DNA of 64,000 nt from Acanthaster planci (lineage: Eukaryota; Echinodermata; Asteroidea; Valvatida; Acanthasteridae): assembly GCF_001949145.1 (NCBI RefSeq), contig NW_019091375.1, positions 3,039,854 through 3,103,853 of the forward strand, written 5' to 3'. Below are positions 48,526-61,700 of the stretch, one piece after another. The translations under genes were made by a program, and so were the position numbers. Every line of letters begins with the position of its first letter. Position 1 is the first letter of the stretch. The notes beneath the pieces were generated by a model. That model was given only the letters and a program-made list of their open reading frames with translations, did no database searches and was not told the DNA's origin.

Positions 48526-48858
48526 TAGCCCAGGTGGGTATTCACACATTGCGACTGACGTCCAGGGTATATTCTAACCTGGCGAACACAGCTCAAATGT
48601 AGTTCACAAATGATTTGTATACCGAATTCCGTAAATGCTGTGTTGAAATTACTAAATATACCTGCGGACAACGTATTTTGCAGGAAATTTTGCGAAACTC
48701 CACGCTTTCCATCGCGATTCATCAAGGACCTACTTTGGTCTAATAGTGCGCATTTGTGCATGGGCGAGAAAAAAAAACCGTTGAAAAAAATTTCGCATTG
48801 TAGGAGGAATTTTATTCCCTAGACGTCAGTCGTAGTGAGATAACGTCCAACCTGGGCT
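48526..48858. repeat. MITE-like inverted repeat
   Basis: Arms of about 50 bp at both ends share AGCCCAGGT, GCGACTGACGTC/ACGACTGACGTC and CAGGG/TAGGG in inverted order. Internal 230 bp without coding signs. Confidence 0.7.
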
Positions 48859-49392
48859 GGACGCGCCTACGCCACTGATACGTGTATACTTACTTAGGAA
48901 ACGTCAATTTTCCTCTTGACTTTCCTCCTAGTTCCTGTCTTCGCTTACGACTGTGGCAAATTGGTGCAGCACAGTTGGCCACTATGATTTACTATAAAAA
49001 TTTATTCAAATGCCACAATCAAAGCATATTCTGCAGAAGAAGGCCGGAACGAACGAAAGTCAGTCAAGTTAGTGAAGGCAGAGCACGTTTGTCTCGGTAG
49101 TATTCTGCGCGTTTAAAATTGTACCCTGTTCAAGTGACCAATTGCTGCGCCCAGGCGCGCATATGCGCTTCTTATTCTAGCTTCTTATTCTGTAGTCCAA
49201 AATAATAGGAATAAGAGAACTTAAAAGTAGTGCTGACCAATGTGAGGAGCCAAATTTGTGAACCAGATTGAGTTTATTGTTTTATCTCATACATTTTATA
49301 TTGCATTCCGATTGGCTTATTTTATCTAACCTCTGCTCACATTACTTTATTTATATTTTCTTTCAATGGTTTATTATTCACACTGGTTGGTA

Positions 49393-49500
49393 TTTGTTGT
49401 GTTGTGTTGTGTTGTGTTGTGTTGTGTTGTGTTGTGTTGTGTTGTGTTGTGTTGTGTTGTGTTGTGTTGTGTTGTGTTGTGTTGTGTTGTGTTGTGTTGT
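49393..49500. repeat. (GTTGT)n microsatellite
   Basis: About 21 perfect copies of a pentanucleotide. Translated repeats on both strands are incidental. Confidence 0.97.
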
Positions 49501-50439
49501 GGAATGGAAACAAAGTGAAAGAAATCTAAATGGGAGACGGGCGTACATGCGTATCTCATATGGAAGCACAGGTTGCAGAGGTTGATGGCTTTAAATGTTC
49601 TTGACAATTACTCATTTGTTAGTGTTCTTCTTTACCTATTATAATTAAGAAACTCAACAAAACATCACATAGATTCCACGTTGGGCTGCCCCACCTTAGA
49701 CAATTGAATTTAGTCATTCGTACTCCAGTTGTCTCCGCAGAAGTGATAGAATGTAAACTTCGAGATTAATAGTTAGAGTCTTTCAAATCATAATGGAAAT
49801 AGGATATACAGTTAAGCAGAAGTCACTAGCTGAAACACCGCTAGCTTCAGCAGGGTTTGAATCACTTATCCACAACCAAAAGCTGTTCCACTTCAGTTTA
49901 CAAGTCTCCAGTACAGTTTACGGCTTTTCAATCAAACAGTCAGAACATATAATCAACAATCACATGCATGTGTAATATAATCTTCCTAAGTTTGAAAACA
50001 AAATTAGATGAGACAAATCTACACAGCTAGTTCTACAAAGAGTATTTTTTTAATATCTAAGCAAGTATCATTTCCATCAAATCAGACATAAAAAATCCAT
50101 AGAAAAAATAGCAAGACATTCATTTCATGTTACCAAGAATTATTTTTAGGATGTCGTTTAAAAACAAATTGAAAGCATGTTTCTTTATGATTTCACATTG
50201 ATTTAATATTAAGATTAAAGTTTGATCACCATAGATTTCATTTTTTGTGCACTATGATCAAAACTTCATCATTCTAGCTTGTTCTACATTATGGCAATTT
50301 CGTCACGTTTAAGGTTGATGTTGAAAATACTGCTTTCCCCTTATTTTTAGTACATATACTCAAATTCCGAAATATTTCCGTAAACAGTCTGCCGATAATT
50401 TATTATTACGTACAAAAATTCTCTTACAACTATCTTGCG

Positions 50440-52506
50440 TTGTGCCCAACGGTTTTATTATTTTCAGCAATTCGAAAAGGAGGGAAAATAACATTAAAGA
50501 TACTTCGAAGGTTATTAACAGTGTCTTACAAAACAAGTCTTTTTCTCAAATTTCAAGACTATTCGTGCTAATAACCTGACTGTTAATAACTCTGTATCTA
50601 TTGCAGAGAATTTCAATAACTTCTTTGTCAACATGGGACCAAAATTGGCCGAAGAAATCCCTGATTGTCAATCTAATATTCAGGATTTCCTGCTGTAGCC
50701 AATCCAACATTCTACCTTTTTCACTCCACTTACCGAACACGAAGTTTTTAGAATTGTCTCTAATTTACCCAGTTAAAAAGCTCCGGTCATGATTCCATTA
50801 ATTTCCCTCTTATTAAACAAGTTTTTTTTCATGCTATTTACAGGCCTTTGACTTTTATTATTAATTTATCTTTAATCGATTCTATGAAAATAGTCATGGT
50901 TATGCCCATTTTTAAAAGTGGTAAAATAATAGTTTTTAAAATTAGTAAATAATTTTCGTCACATATCAATCCTTAGTTCTGTTTCAAATATACTTGAACG
51001 TGCCGTACATAATCACTTTTTGGAAAAATGTAATATAATAGCTGATTTTTAGTTCGCTTTCAGAGAAAACCACTCAACCATACATGCTATCTTACAGTTT
51101 ATTTGATAAAATTACTACTGGCCGAGTAAAATCTCCTCGATACTTTGGCAGTCTTTCCGGACCCCCAAAAACATTTGATACCATTATGATTCCATTCTTT
51201 TGTCCGAACTTTCCTATTACGGCATCCAAGGTACTGCTGTGGAGTGGTTCAGGGACTATTTTTCCAGTAAGCAACAATATGTTTTGTATAGATGGCGTAA
51301 ATTCCTCTTATCTTGCGGTGTACCTCAGGGTTCGCTATTGGGTCCGCTTATCTTTTCCATTTATATTAATGACTTCTAAACTTCCTGGTATTATGTTTTC
51401 AGATGATTCAAATTTGTTCTATTCTCCAAATTATGTGGACATACTCTTTGACACTGTGAATTCAGAATCATTCTTGTTTAAGTATTAACAAAACCTATTT
51501 TACGTTAGTTGTTGGTTCAAAGATCAGCCGTCATGGTGATATTCTGTATGTCAACGTGTAACTCAAACGCACTGATTGTATAAAGTTAAATATATACTGA
51601 TGACAAACTTAATTGGAGTAATCACATTAACTATTTATGCAAATTGATTTCTAGAAACATAGGAATTATTAACGAATTGAACCACTTCTTTCCATCTTGT
51701 GTTCTTTACAGTAACTCAAATGCTCTTATATTATTTATATATCTCTTACGGTACTCTTGCCCAGGGCAAAGCTCCTGTCTATCTATTGAATAGAATTCTT
51801 GTCTTACAAAAGAAGGCCCTTAGAAATATCAACTGTGTTCATTTTCGTTGTCCCTCAGATCCACTGTTTTACAACCACAATACTGATTCTGATATTTAAT
51901 TACTCCAGCTCGGCTCTTTTATGCATCAATTTGTAGCAAAGGAATTGCCCAAGTCATTTCGAAATATGTCTTAAACACTCAGATACCAGTATCATGCCAG
52001 TTCTGCTAACGATTTTCATATTCCTTACGCCTTTCTAAATCTTTTACTTGTGTATCTTATCAGGGTCGTAAATTTTGGAATTCTTTAAGTAATAATCTTA
52101 AATCAATTAATGGTTTGTGTGTCTTCGAGACACAACTTAAACTTTGGCTTGTGGATAAATAGACGAGCGATTTATATTGTTTACATTTCTTTGATCTAAT
52201 AGTAGTCATTTTTTATTGGACTTTCTAGCCTCTCGTTATCTTTGCCGTCAGGTTTGTCCTATGTCTCTTTGTGTGTAGCATTTATTTATCAGTTTAAATA
52301 CTGTGTACTTCTTTTGCCGCTTTAATTATGTAAATATAATTTTCAACAATGCGTAATTACACAGTTTCAAGGGGGTCTACGGTTTACAAGCTCTGCTTTT
52401 GGGAGACCTTCTCCACTTATTGTTAAATAATTGTTCCATTCAAATGTTTCATGTTTATGTACTACCCTGACATACTTAAGTGGAAAATAAACTGAACTGA
52501 ACTGAA
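50440..52506 (+). mobile_element. Decayed non-LTR retrotransposon with reverse transcriptase domain
   Basis: Plus-strand fragments in order: AEFNNFFVNMGPKLA-like start, FRIVSNLPS and KAPGHDS-like block after a frame shift, ISILSSVSNILERAVHN, FAFRENHSTIHA, GIQGTAVEWFRDYF, CGVPQGSLLGPLIFSIYIND, FSDDSNLFYS (relic of the catalytic ADD box), later ILVLQKKALRNI. It ends in AATAAACTGAACTGAACTGAA, a short tandem tail typical of CR1/Jockey-group elements. Many stops and shifts; inactive. Confidence 0.78.
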
Positions 52507-53347
52507 AAGCCAATTTTTCTTTTCAATATTCCCCGTTTTTAAGTTAAAAAATACGTACCAATAAGTATTTAAGGATGATGAAACAATTGAAATGACCCTA
52601 GACATGTCTGATTAGCAGAACACTGTGCAATCATTTGCGGAGAAGTCAAAGCATTGTCTTAATGCTTTAATTTCCTTTGCGAGTTTTACATTTCCTTGCA
52701 TAAAATCAGAACAATGAAGAATGAACAATGACAGAGAATTAATATAATAAATGCAAAACATGTTGATGAAAATAATGTTTCAACTTTCCACTGAGGAGTC
52801 CAAATTAGCCAGTCTGTAAACATTTGACTGGAAAATGACAGGTCCGTTGCATCGTAGTATACCAACTGTCGATTACAAACTAAGTACTCGTACCTTCTCA
52901 TAGATAGCGTTTTGCACCTCAAGAGTCATTTCCGGGGTCAAAACTAAAGTAAACAGACTGATAATGCTGCATGCTTCGGAGAAGTGTTATCTCTGAAACA
53001 AAAATGGGCCCGCTCAAACTTAGTAAATAATTGAAAACATATTGCCTAGCACGGATTTGTCAAGATCAAGGGGGCATGTTTGTCGTGAACAGTGCGATGC
53101 GATGATAATCTTCACTTCTTGAGATTTTATAAAAAGGTGCCAAAAATAGCCAGAATGCAGACATTATAAGGAATCAAGTTTAAGTTTGTCAAACATATGA
53201 ATCTCACAATGTATCTGAAATCATTAATATTTAATGACTACCCAATCCTCTCAGAATGTAACTACGAGCAACATTTGACAATTACTTTTTAATTACAGGT
53301 TTTGCCTTACATAAACACTGTATACTCCGTGCTTTTCCGAGAGTTTA

Positions 53348-53424
53348 GGTGGGACTCGAACCAACGACATTCTGCTTACTAGTGCAAACGTCTTAACCAT
53401 TCGACCACTGAGCTTGCCGGGGTC
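53348..53424 (-). repeat. tRNA-like sequence (SINE head or tRNA pseudogene)
   Basis: Minus strand reads AGCTCAGTGGTCGAATGGTT (A box, D stem GTC/GAC) and GTTGGTTCGAGTCCCACC (B box, T arm). The acceptor stem pairs only 5 of 7 and the anticodon stem needs an 8-nt loop, so it is unlikely to be a functional tRNA. Confidence 0.55.
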
Positions 53425-55696
53425 GGCTGTGGCAGCGGCTCCGCAGCAGGCACCGCGAGCTTATTTTTGTAGAAACTGTGTCAGTGCACATTTGGGTCTT
53501 TACATTACAAACTTTTATATCCATGCAGTAGTTTAGAGTGTAGTTTCTTTGCAAAGGAAAAGTCAATGAGTGCAAAATGAAGAGTAAGGGCGCCTATCTT
53601 TCTTTACTAGTACTGACTCCATTTGGATATCGCCGAATACAAGACTTTTATATTAATCAAGAAAGATGGTTGAATATTTTTATTACAGTCAAAAGTATGA
53701 GGCGAATAGCTGTTTGGCAAAGTGTTATTCTTGTTTAATTTGTGAAATTTGTTTCGACTGACTTTCTATGTTTGTTGAGTTATATCGATTTTTATTTAGA
53801 ATCCGCAGATATTATGTACATTATTACCTGTGTGGCTGGAATCTACCAAATTTCAGTGGGACCAGAAATAAGAATGGTTTTCCCTCATCATGCGTTCACT
53901 TGTTTTTTCGCCGTTACTTGCCTTAACGATTATTTAACTGTACTCTTCAGTTATATGCATGTGCAGGAGTTGTCATCACGAAACAGGAGGTACACCACAA
54001 AGCAGAACTTCGCCAGGGCTTCATTATTTGCCATTGCAAAATAGTTTTAGTCTCGTATACGTCAAATTATAAGTACAATCTTAAAACGCTACTGCCTTAA
54101 GAACTACATTTTTAACCAGACTGAAAGAAAATGGGTCATAAGAAAAGCGGGATGGTTTGTTTTGTTAATACATTATACATTTCACAGGCCTGTCTTAGCA
54201 AACTGCTCGTTCGATCTAGTTGAAATGAGCACGGTTATAGGCAGGAAACTGTTACTGGTAGAAACAGTAACAATATTTTGTTGCTGCGTTTTATTATGCA
54301 ACAGCACCTTTAAGGTTAAATTACATGCAAACTGCTCTGTGATGACGTTACATCACTCCCTGTACCGATTGCTGCATAGATCAGTGCGTCAGTTTTGCTC
54401 ATAAATTATACAACCTGTTGCATTCTGCCACATTTCATCCCCTTGGGCTACAAGAGGCGAAAATTTCACTCACCTTACGCTCTGCTTTTTCTTGGAAGAT
54501 CAAACAGCCCTCAGCTATACTTCTTGCGATCTCTCATGGATGGCGGGGAAAGGTGTGCTTTTGAAATCAGGTTTGCCTGTGATATCACTTCTCGTACCAA
54601 TTTTACACCTAACACAGGATGTCAGCCTTTGAGGTGTTCCAAAGTTCAAATCCACTATGGTATAGGCATTGTTTAAATAACAATACTCGGATATGAGTAA
54701 ATCCATGTTAGACTAATGTACTTGTGAAGTACATGTAGACTTTAGCACCATGGTTTCACGTTTTGCCCAGTCAACATGACAGCTCCTTAGTCCTCATATA
54801 ATTCCGACTCCGTTACAAGGGCAGAACCCATAATTAAAACTAAAATAGACTCGTGATATGAAATGATAACCATTTAATCAAAAAATTCATGAACCATAAA
54901 GGTTCCAAAACTTAAATTTCAATATGACTGTACATACACCTTTGGGTTAATATAATTTCAGAGCATAAATTGCTTGGGTACAAATTCCTCTATTAGGATT
55001 ACATACAAAAAAGGCATTTTAAGCTGACCAACTGTAGAAAACTTGTCATAACATTTTCATTATAAACACCCCAGAACGATTTAAGCGGATTCTTCTAGAG
55101 CAGTCACAGCAACAATTGTGTATACAGGTATTTCAGCATTCAGATGTTTCCAATGAACCTGATTGTGCGGGTAAGGCCCCGAAAGAGTCGGATTAGGAAA
55201 AAAGCATCCACATTTATGGAACAGCTTACTGCAGCAGGTGTTACTTAACTTTTTTCAAATTGTTGCTGAGTATTCTAACCAGCGACAACTCGATCCACAT
55301 TGTATTTTGGCTTGTTACCCATTTTTACTGAGCAAAGTTTTTCTCAACTTAAGTAATCCCCTCAGCAGGCAATGAAAACAGTCTTCCATTTTCGTGTTTC
55401 TATCTTCATAACAATGGATCAGTCAAAACAGTTCCATCCGCATACAAGGAGCTTATGAATGATCAAATTTCTTGCTTGTACATGTACACATTCTTTTGGT
55501 CAATAGGTTTTGTTTTTACACTAAGTATTGAAGTCAGTCTTTAAACTAAACCCTTTCCAAGAAATTTGCATATATAGCTTTGCTAATAATTATTTACAAA
55601 ATCCTTCTTTTTTCTTCACATTTACAGAAAAACTTGATACATAACGGAGTTTCTGCTTTCAAAAGGATTTCGTGATTTGAATGTCAGCTTTAGTTT

Positions 55697-55762
55697 TTAA
55701 TCAAATTCCTGCTGAATGGCGTGAAGATTTTCAAGATGGCTCCTGGTGACGTCCATGTAAGT
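55697..55762 (-). CDS. Gene B: tail exon and stop
   Basis: 66 bp after acceptor TTTTTTTGCAG. It codes [13 protein letters not shown] and ends QQEFD then TAA. It is 30 bp shorter than the gene A tail exon. No clear AATAAA follows within the next 200 bp. Confidence 0.82.
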   Translation of the reverse strand, partial: TYMDVTRSHLENLHAIQQEFD

Positions 55763-58700
55763 CTGCAAAAAAATAACACCTTAGTTACTAACCTGCCGTT
55801 CAAATTTAGACGACTTTTTCGGCATCTGCAAGATTATTTCTATCCAAATACACCCAAATGCACTTTGTTTTTTAATTTTCAAAATGGATATTAACACGGG
55901 CCCTTTCGACGTATGCCGTTTATTTTACTTTTGTTATGGGTGTTTACACGTTTACTCTTACGAAGAGCAAGTTATCTTAATGTGCGCAACCCTTCCGAAT
56001 AAGTAACTGCTTCCCTTCACATTTGTGGCATAAACTCACGTGTTTGATTTCTTTATCTGCCATGTCCGAGAGGATGTACACCAGATCAGTAAAGGTTGGT
56101 CTGCTGTAAGGATCCTCCTTCCAACACGAACACATCAGGGCGTAACTAAAAAAGTGAAAATTGAAACCAACACATTCTCGTTTGATTGCCTAAATGACAA
56201 CATCACTTTAACATGATTAGCGGTATCTACAGTGCCTATATCGTACTTTTTTTAGAATGGCAATTTGAAACCTTTGAAACTTGCACCCTCGATATACATT
56301 TACATTTGGCATTAATATAATTCTCATATAATTATAGGACAAGAACAAGAAGATCGTTACAAGTTAAGTTTTTGTTCTTGATTTTTGTTCTGGTGCTCCT
56401 GGGTCAAGAAATAACTACAGACAGGCAACATGTTCAGTTTGGCTACAGCGTCACGGTGTCGAAAAGGCCATTTGATGTAGGAAAATGCTACCACCTCGTG
56501 GGGAAAGTTCAAACAGTACAAAGCAGCATACGTTTCATCATCACAGTTGCTTGGCTTGTGCATACGGTATCCTCGTAGTATCATCGTTGCCAATGAATCG
56601 TTATGGATTGTCGGGTAGGGGGTTCCTCCTGGACAGAAAACCAGTAAAAAGGAATTAATGTTCAAAATACATTTCAACATACCTGTTAATTTTTTTATTA
56701 CTGTATGTGCTTTTGAGCCTACGTGATTAAGTCACGTGTTTCAATTTGCCAAAGTGTTTTTAATATATCTTGCATAAGATCGTTCCAGTGAAATCTCTGA
56801 CCATGGTATAACAAGTTGTTCCCTCAACACAAACGGTTGTTCTTTCAACAAAATTTGTTGTTTCTTCAACAAAAATGGTTGTTCCCTCAGCAAACTTTGT
56901 TCAACAAAGTGCGTTCGCCGACACTTCATATACATATTTTTTCCTACTATGTCCCTCAAAAAAAAAACCAAAACACCGCACTGGACAGACTAGTTTTTAG
57001 TGGGTGACACGGGTCAATGATGCAGTGCGCACGAAAAGTATATGCGTGGATTACTACAGCAAATAACTTAACTCAAATTTATAGTGGCCCAGGAGGGACA
57101 TCGCCATTGACGTCAGTATTTGCAATCAAATTTACGACCCTGTCTTTGGTCGCAAATATTGACGCCAATATTCAAGACCAAATTCACGACTTGCTCTCTG
57201 TTTTTTGTCTTATTATTCAAGCAAATACAAGCCTAAAGCAGTCTAGAAGGAATTCGTGAGGACACATTAAGATTCCAGACAGAGGGGCTTTTTTTTAAGT
57301 CTGGGGTTATAGTGAACAACAACATTAAATTGCAGCTGGTTTTAGCTGGAGTTGAAGATTAATGTATTTCTAATCATGCTTAGCACTGAAGAAGTCCAGG
57401 ACTTGTAAGTAAATTTAAGGGGTGTATAAAAATGATATATTGGAATTTGGGAACTGTAATAAAGGGTGAGTGTTCTGCATAGTTGAAATTTTCTTCAGAA
57501 TTCAAAGTAGACATGATATAAGTCTGATTAACTTGTCCCAACATTGATACGGACAGTCCATGCAGAAACGAAGATGGACATTTAATTTGTGTACATGTGT
57601 GCTAAGAAAATCCACGCAAAGGATTAACATAATTCAATTTTTAACTAGACAAGTGAAACTGCACCTTTGTGTTTTATCATTAACTTCATTATCAATTTCT
57701 GTTTTACTGATTTAAATGGCATTTGATGCCGTGTTTGCTTTTTATGATGATGCAAATTTCCATTTTTATGATCAAATTTATGTGATATCGTTCTAGGGGA
57801 ACCTCACTACTGGATTCATAGATATGCTGTTCCATATTTCTTTGTCTTTGGTACATACAAATAAGCGAACGGGCATCTCCTTCTCAAAGATATATTAAAT
57901 GAGCGAACGTTTGGTTTGCAATTTGTACATAAATAACCCATTAACAGAAGTGTCTTCCCTGAATGACGTCACAGCAACAACGCCTTCTTTTTTTCTAGAA
58001 TGCCATAGACAATTTTAAAATGTTTAAATAAGTGCATTTTTCAAAACGAAACCCCAGAGGGATTTTAAAAACTCGTTTAATTAAGGAAGAGTATAAAATA
58101 GCACAAAAAGCGCCTCCAAGAAACATTACTCACCACGGACTGATCAGTATTCTTTTTTTCAATGTCCAATATTTATACTTCACTTTAATGTGAAAAACGG
58201 AGTGATCTTACCAAGAGTCGCTATTTCCCACAAGAGAATTTCAAAAGACCACCTGATATAAAAAAGAAAAGATTTAAACTCGGAGAATCATATAAACAGT
58301 TCAATTCCACTATATGCAGTATAGCTATCAGTTTGCTAATAACCCTTTATCGTTTTTGGTCTTTTGGCAAGCCCGTGTTTCCAAAGCGTTTCTTCAGAGA
58401 ATCTAAAAATTTCTCCTACCTCACCAATAACATTTATATTAGCTCGGTTTGATTTGTGAGCACACGAAAGTAAATACAGATTTTGAATAAAGAAAAACTA
58501 TGAAAATGCACATTAACCCTATAAGAGCCGGGTTATTTTGGCTCATCTCACAGCTGCCAGGGATCCCCCAAGAAATCGACTGTACCTACCTCGACCTTTT
58601 AAAGACGTTTTTTTTTAACTCCTTGCCATTATAAATGTTGAGCTTGAACTCAAATGAACTTATAAATTTGTTACTGTCATTTGAATTTCAAGGCTCCTGG

Positions 58701-61700
58701 CATGTGTCAGCTTGCGTGCATTGACCACCACGACGGAAAGATATACATTTTTTGGCTGATCCCTCTCGGCAATATGTGCGTTGCGCCGGAACAGTATTTC
58801 TGGTGTTCACAACATTGGTTACAATACGACCGCAAAGAGTTAAACTAAAAAACCTTTAAATGCTCAATTTCTGCAAAAACAATGCCCTGCGGCGACATTG
58901 GGAAAATGTTGGGGGTGGATCCCGCCCCCGGCTCTTTTTGGGTTAATGGAGCATGGAGATGGCATCACCACGGTAACGAAAAATAGATGCATGACATTTA
59001 AAACACAGAAAACCAATTCCTACCTCCAATCTTTACCTGAAACCCCCACCAACAAAAAATTAAGTATGCCCATTTTGCAACGTTTCATTAACCAACTTAC
59101 ACATCAGTCTGACTACTGTACACTTGCTCTCTGACAGATTCAATGGCCAGCCATCGCATTGGTACCCGCCTCTATTACAATACAAATGTGATATGTTGAT
59201 TCAAATCAAAATGCATTTCAGTAAAATAGCTTCTTCGTCTTTTTAAATACAAGTGCGATTGAAATGTAATCTTCACGTATCAGCGTCAGTAATACCTATC
59301 ACATTTATAAAAACAGGGATACGTTCCATTGTTTGCCTGATGTGGCTGTGGGTTCGATCTTTAAGTTTAATGATAGTTACCCTCGACGTTTGGACGTAGA
59401 CATCCTCTCCTCTGGACAGTCCAAAATCAGAAACTTTAGCAATCAACTCATCTCCAAGCAGGATATTTCTTGCAGCCAAATCTCTGTGGATTACCTAAAG
59501 ACGTTTAATGGTAAAAGTAAGCAATCAGACGTAAATAAATGATACAACTGGACTGTTCTATGTATTTTCCCGATTGTACATAGGAAGACAGGCAAAACAG
59601 CTGTCATTTGATGGAAAAATTCAGCGGTTGCTTCAAGTCTATTCTCCCGTTTAAAGCCTCAAGCAACGAGCACATACACTGTTATGCGAACGTATTTTAT
59701 GAAACTCTTACTATAATTTTGATGGTATGTTTGCGCGACCAATTAAATAATACTATGTAATTATTGTTCTGAACCTTATTTCCGGAGGCGCATGCGTTAT
59801 ATTTCTCCAAAAGGGCGCGCCCGAGACGTTGTTTGTTTAGATAAATAGCACTAAGATGCACGCTAAGTGACCTACCCCTGACAAAGCAAGATGTTCCATT
59901 CCCTTGGCAACATCTAAAGCAAACTTCACAAGTTGCCCTGACGAAGGAGCACCTTCATCTGAGTCTGACCGTGACCGAGTTTGTCGTAGGTAGCTGCGCA
60001 AATCACCCCAGGGAAGATACTCCAACGCAACGTATAGAACATCTTCAACAATGACAAATGGAATTTAAGGAATAGCACCATGAAAATCCATGTACTCCAT
60101 TTGATGTGGAATGTACAGAGATGCTCCATCCTCCGAATTATCTGTTTTACGTTTAGTAATGAGTAAAAATATACATTTGCTTGTCTTTGGGGTAAAATAA
60201 AATAATATTAAATTTAAAAATACGTTCAAGTTTCAAAAAGAAAAATGCATTCCATTTCTTCAAAAACGTGTTATAATCTTATTGACTCTAATTATTCTCC
60301 GTACAATGACACAACCGTGACAAAAAACCGCACCCACCAGAATTTGAGAGCAACATGATTTGGATTTATATAACGGGTTTTGCCCTTACCCAACGTATAT
60401 ATTAATAAACACTGTGTGCTCATTGCTTGTCCGAAAGCTTGCTTTTTTTCGCAAGCTCTCGGACAAGCACTGAGAATACAGTGTTTATTAATATATATGT
60501 TGGGTGAGGGCAAAACCCGTTATATAAATTAACATCTCTCCAACACAAAAATACATCTTGAAAACCTGATTTTGACCCTTGAAAATATTTCTTTTTTTTT
60601 TCTTTCAATTAAAAAGTCAGGAACACGAAACTTTATGTTAATACAATGAATAAGAGAATGAAAACAGATTTTTAAAAATGCATCATGCAAACACGAAATA
60701 ATCGAAATAATAAATGAAAAAACGGAAGCTTGGAAAATAGCGGGCATAATTATGACCCAGCCTTAAACAACTGACAGTTCATTGAACCACCGTTGAACCA
60801 CAAAATTTAACTGTATAACTTTGGTTGTGTTATAATTAAAAGCGTCACAATGACAGTGAATATATATTTAACCGCTTGAACACGATTATGGGAACCCATT
60901 TGCATCGACTTAATCACCAAGGAACATATTAAACTGTGATTTTTTTCCACTCATGTTGTTAGATATACATGTATCTCTAATACAGAAACTATCAAACACT
61001 TCAGAAATCACCTTTATGTTGACAGGCACCCAGCAGTGAAACAACATTTGGATGGTGGCTGATACGCGTCATTGTCCAGAATTCGTCAAGGAAATCCTCC
61101 CTCTCGCTTGCCAAAGCGTAGCCTATAAAATCAACGTGGTTCGGTTATTGACCTTATCATTTTTTCACAACTGCAAGGTGGTGGAGTCCCGGCGTGGTTC
61201 TACGTGTTTTTTTAATATTAAAAACGGTCGAAAATATTTCATTCGCTGTGGCGAAAGTTAAAAGGAGACGTCACGTGCGAAGGGTCCTGCTCCCCCCCCC
61301 AAAAAAATAGCTCTAGAACAAAGCTAAGTGGAGCCAGAGGAAGAACTCAGTTGAATTCAGTTTTAAACGATGGCCCTTTTATCAACAAACCATGTTCCTG
61401 TATGAAAGGAGATCAGTTGGAGACTTCCGAGGGTCCTTAATGGAGGCAAACATGCCGGTACTGATGAGTCCATTCTTGATTGCGTCAGATCTGAGCTGAT
61501 GTTTACATGCTCAAAATGACGCAACATCGCATGGGACAGGCATTTTTGCCGTCAAAGGCATCTGTTTCATTAATCACCTTTCAACATCTTAATTGCAGAA
61601 TTGACTAATTCCCCGTCCTTCTTCACAGCTCCTAATCGCACTTCACCAAAATTGCCACTGCCAAGAATATGATCCTCTATTACAAGGTTCTCCCAATGAA

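Larger units (their letters stand above)
45184..55696. other. Intergenic region between genes B and C
   Basis: Repeat-rich, with decayed retroelements, a microsatellite, MITE-like and tRNA-like sequences and a large gap. No gene recognised. Gene C regulatory sequence presumably lies at the left end. Confidence 0.5.

Noticed and set aside
49268-49607. Cys/Val/Leu-rich and Asn/Thr/Gln-rich repeat proteins on both strands
   Set aside because: Pure translation of the GTTGT microsatellite.
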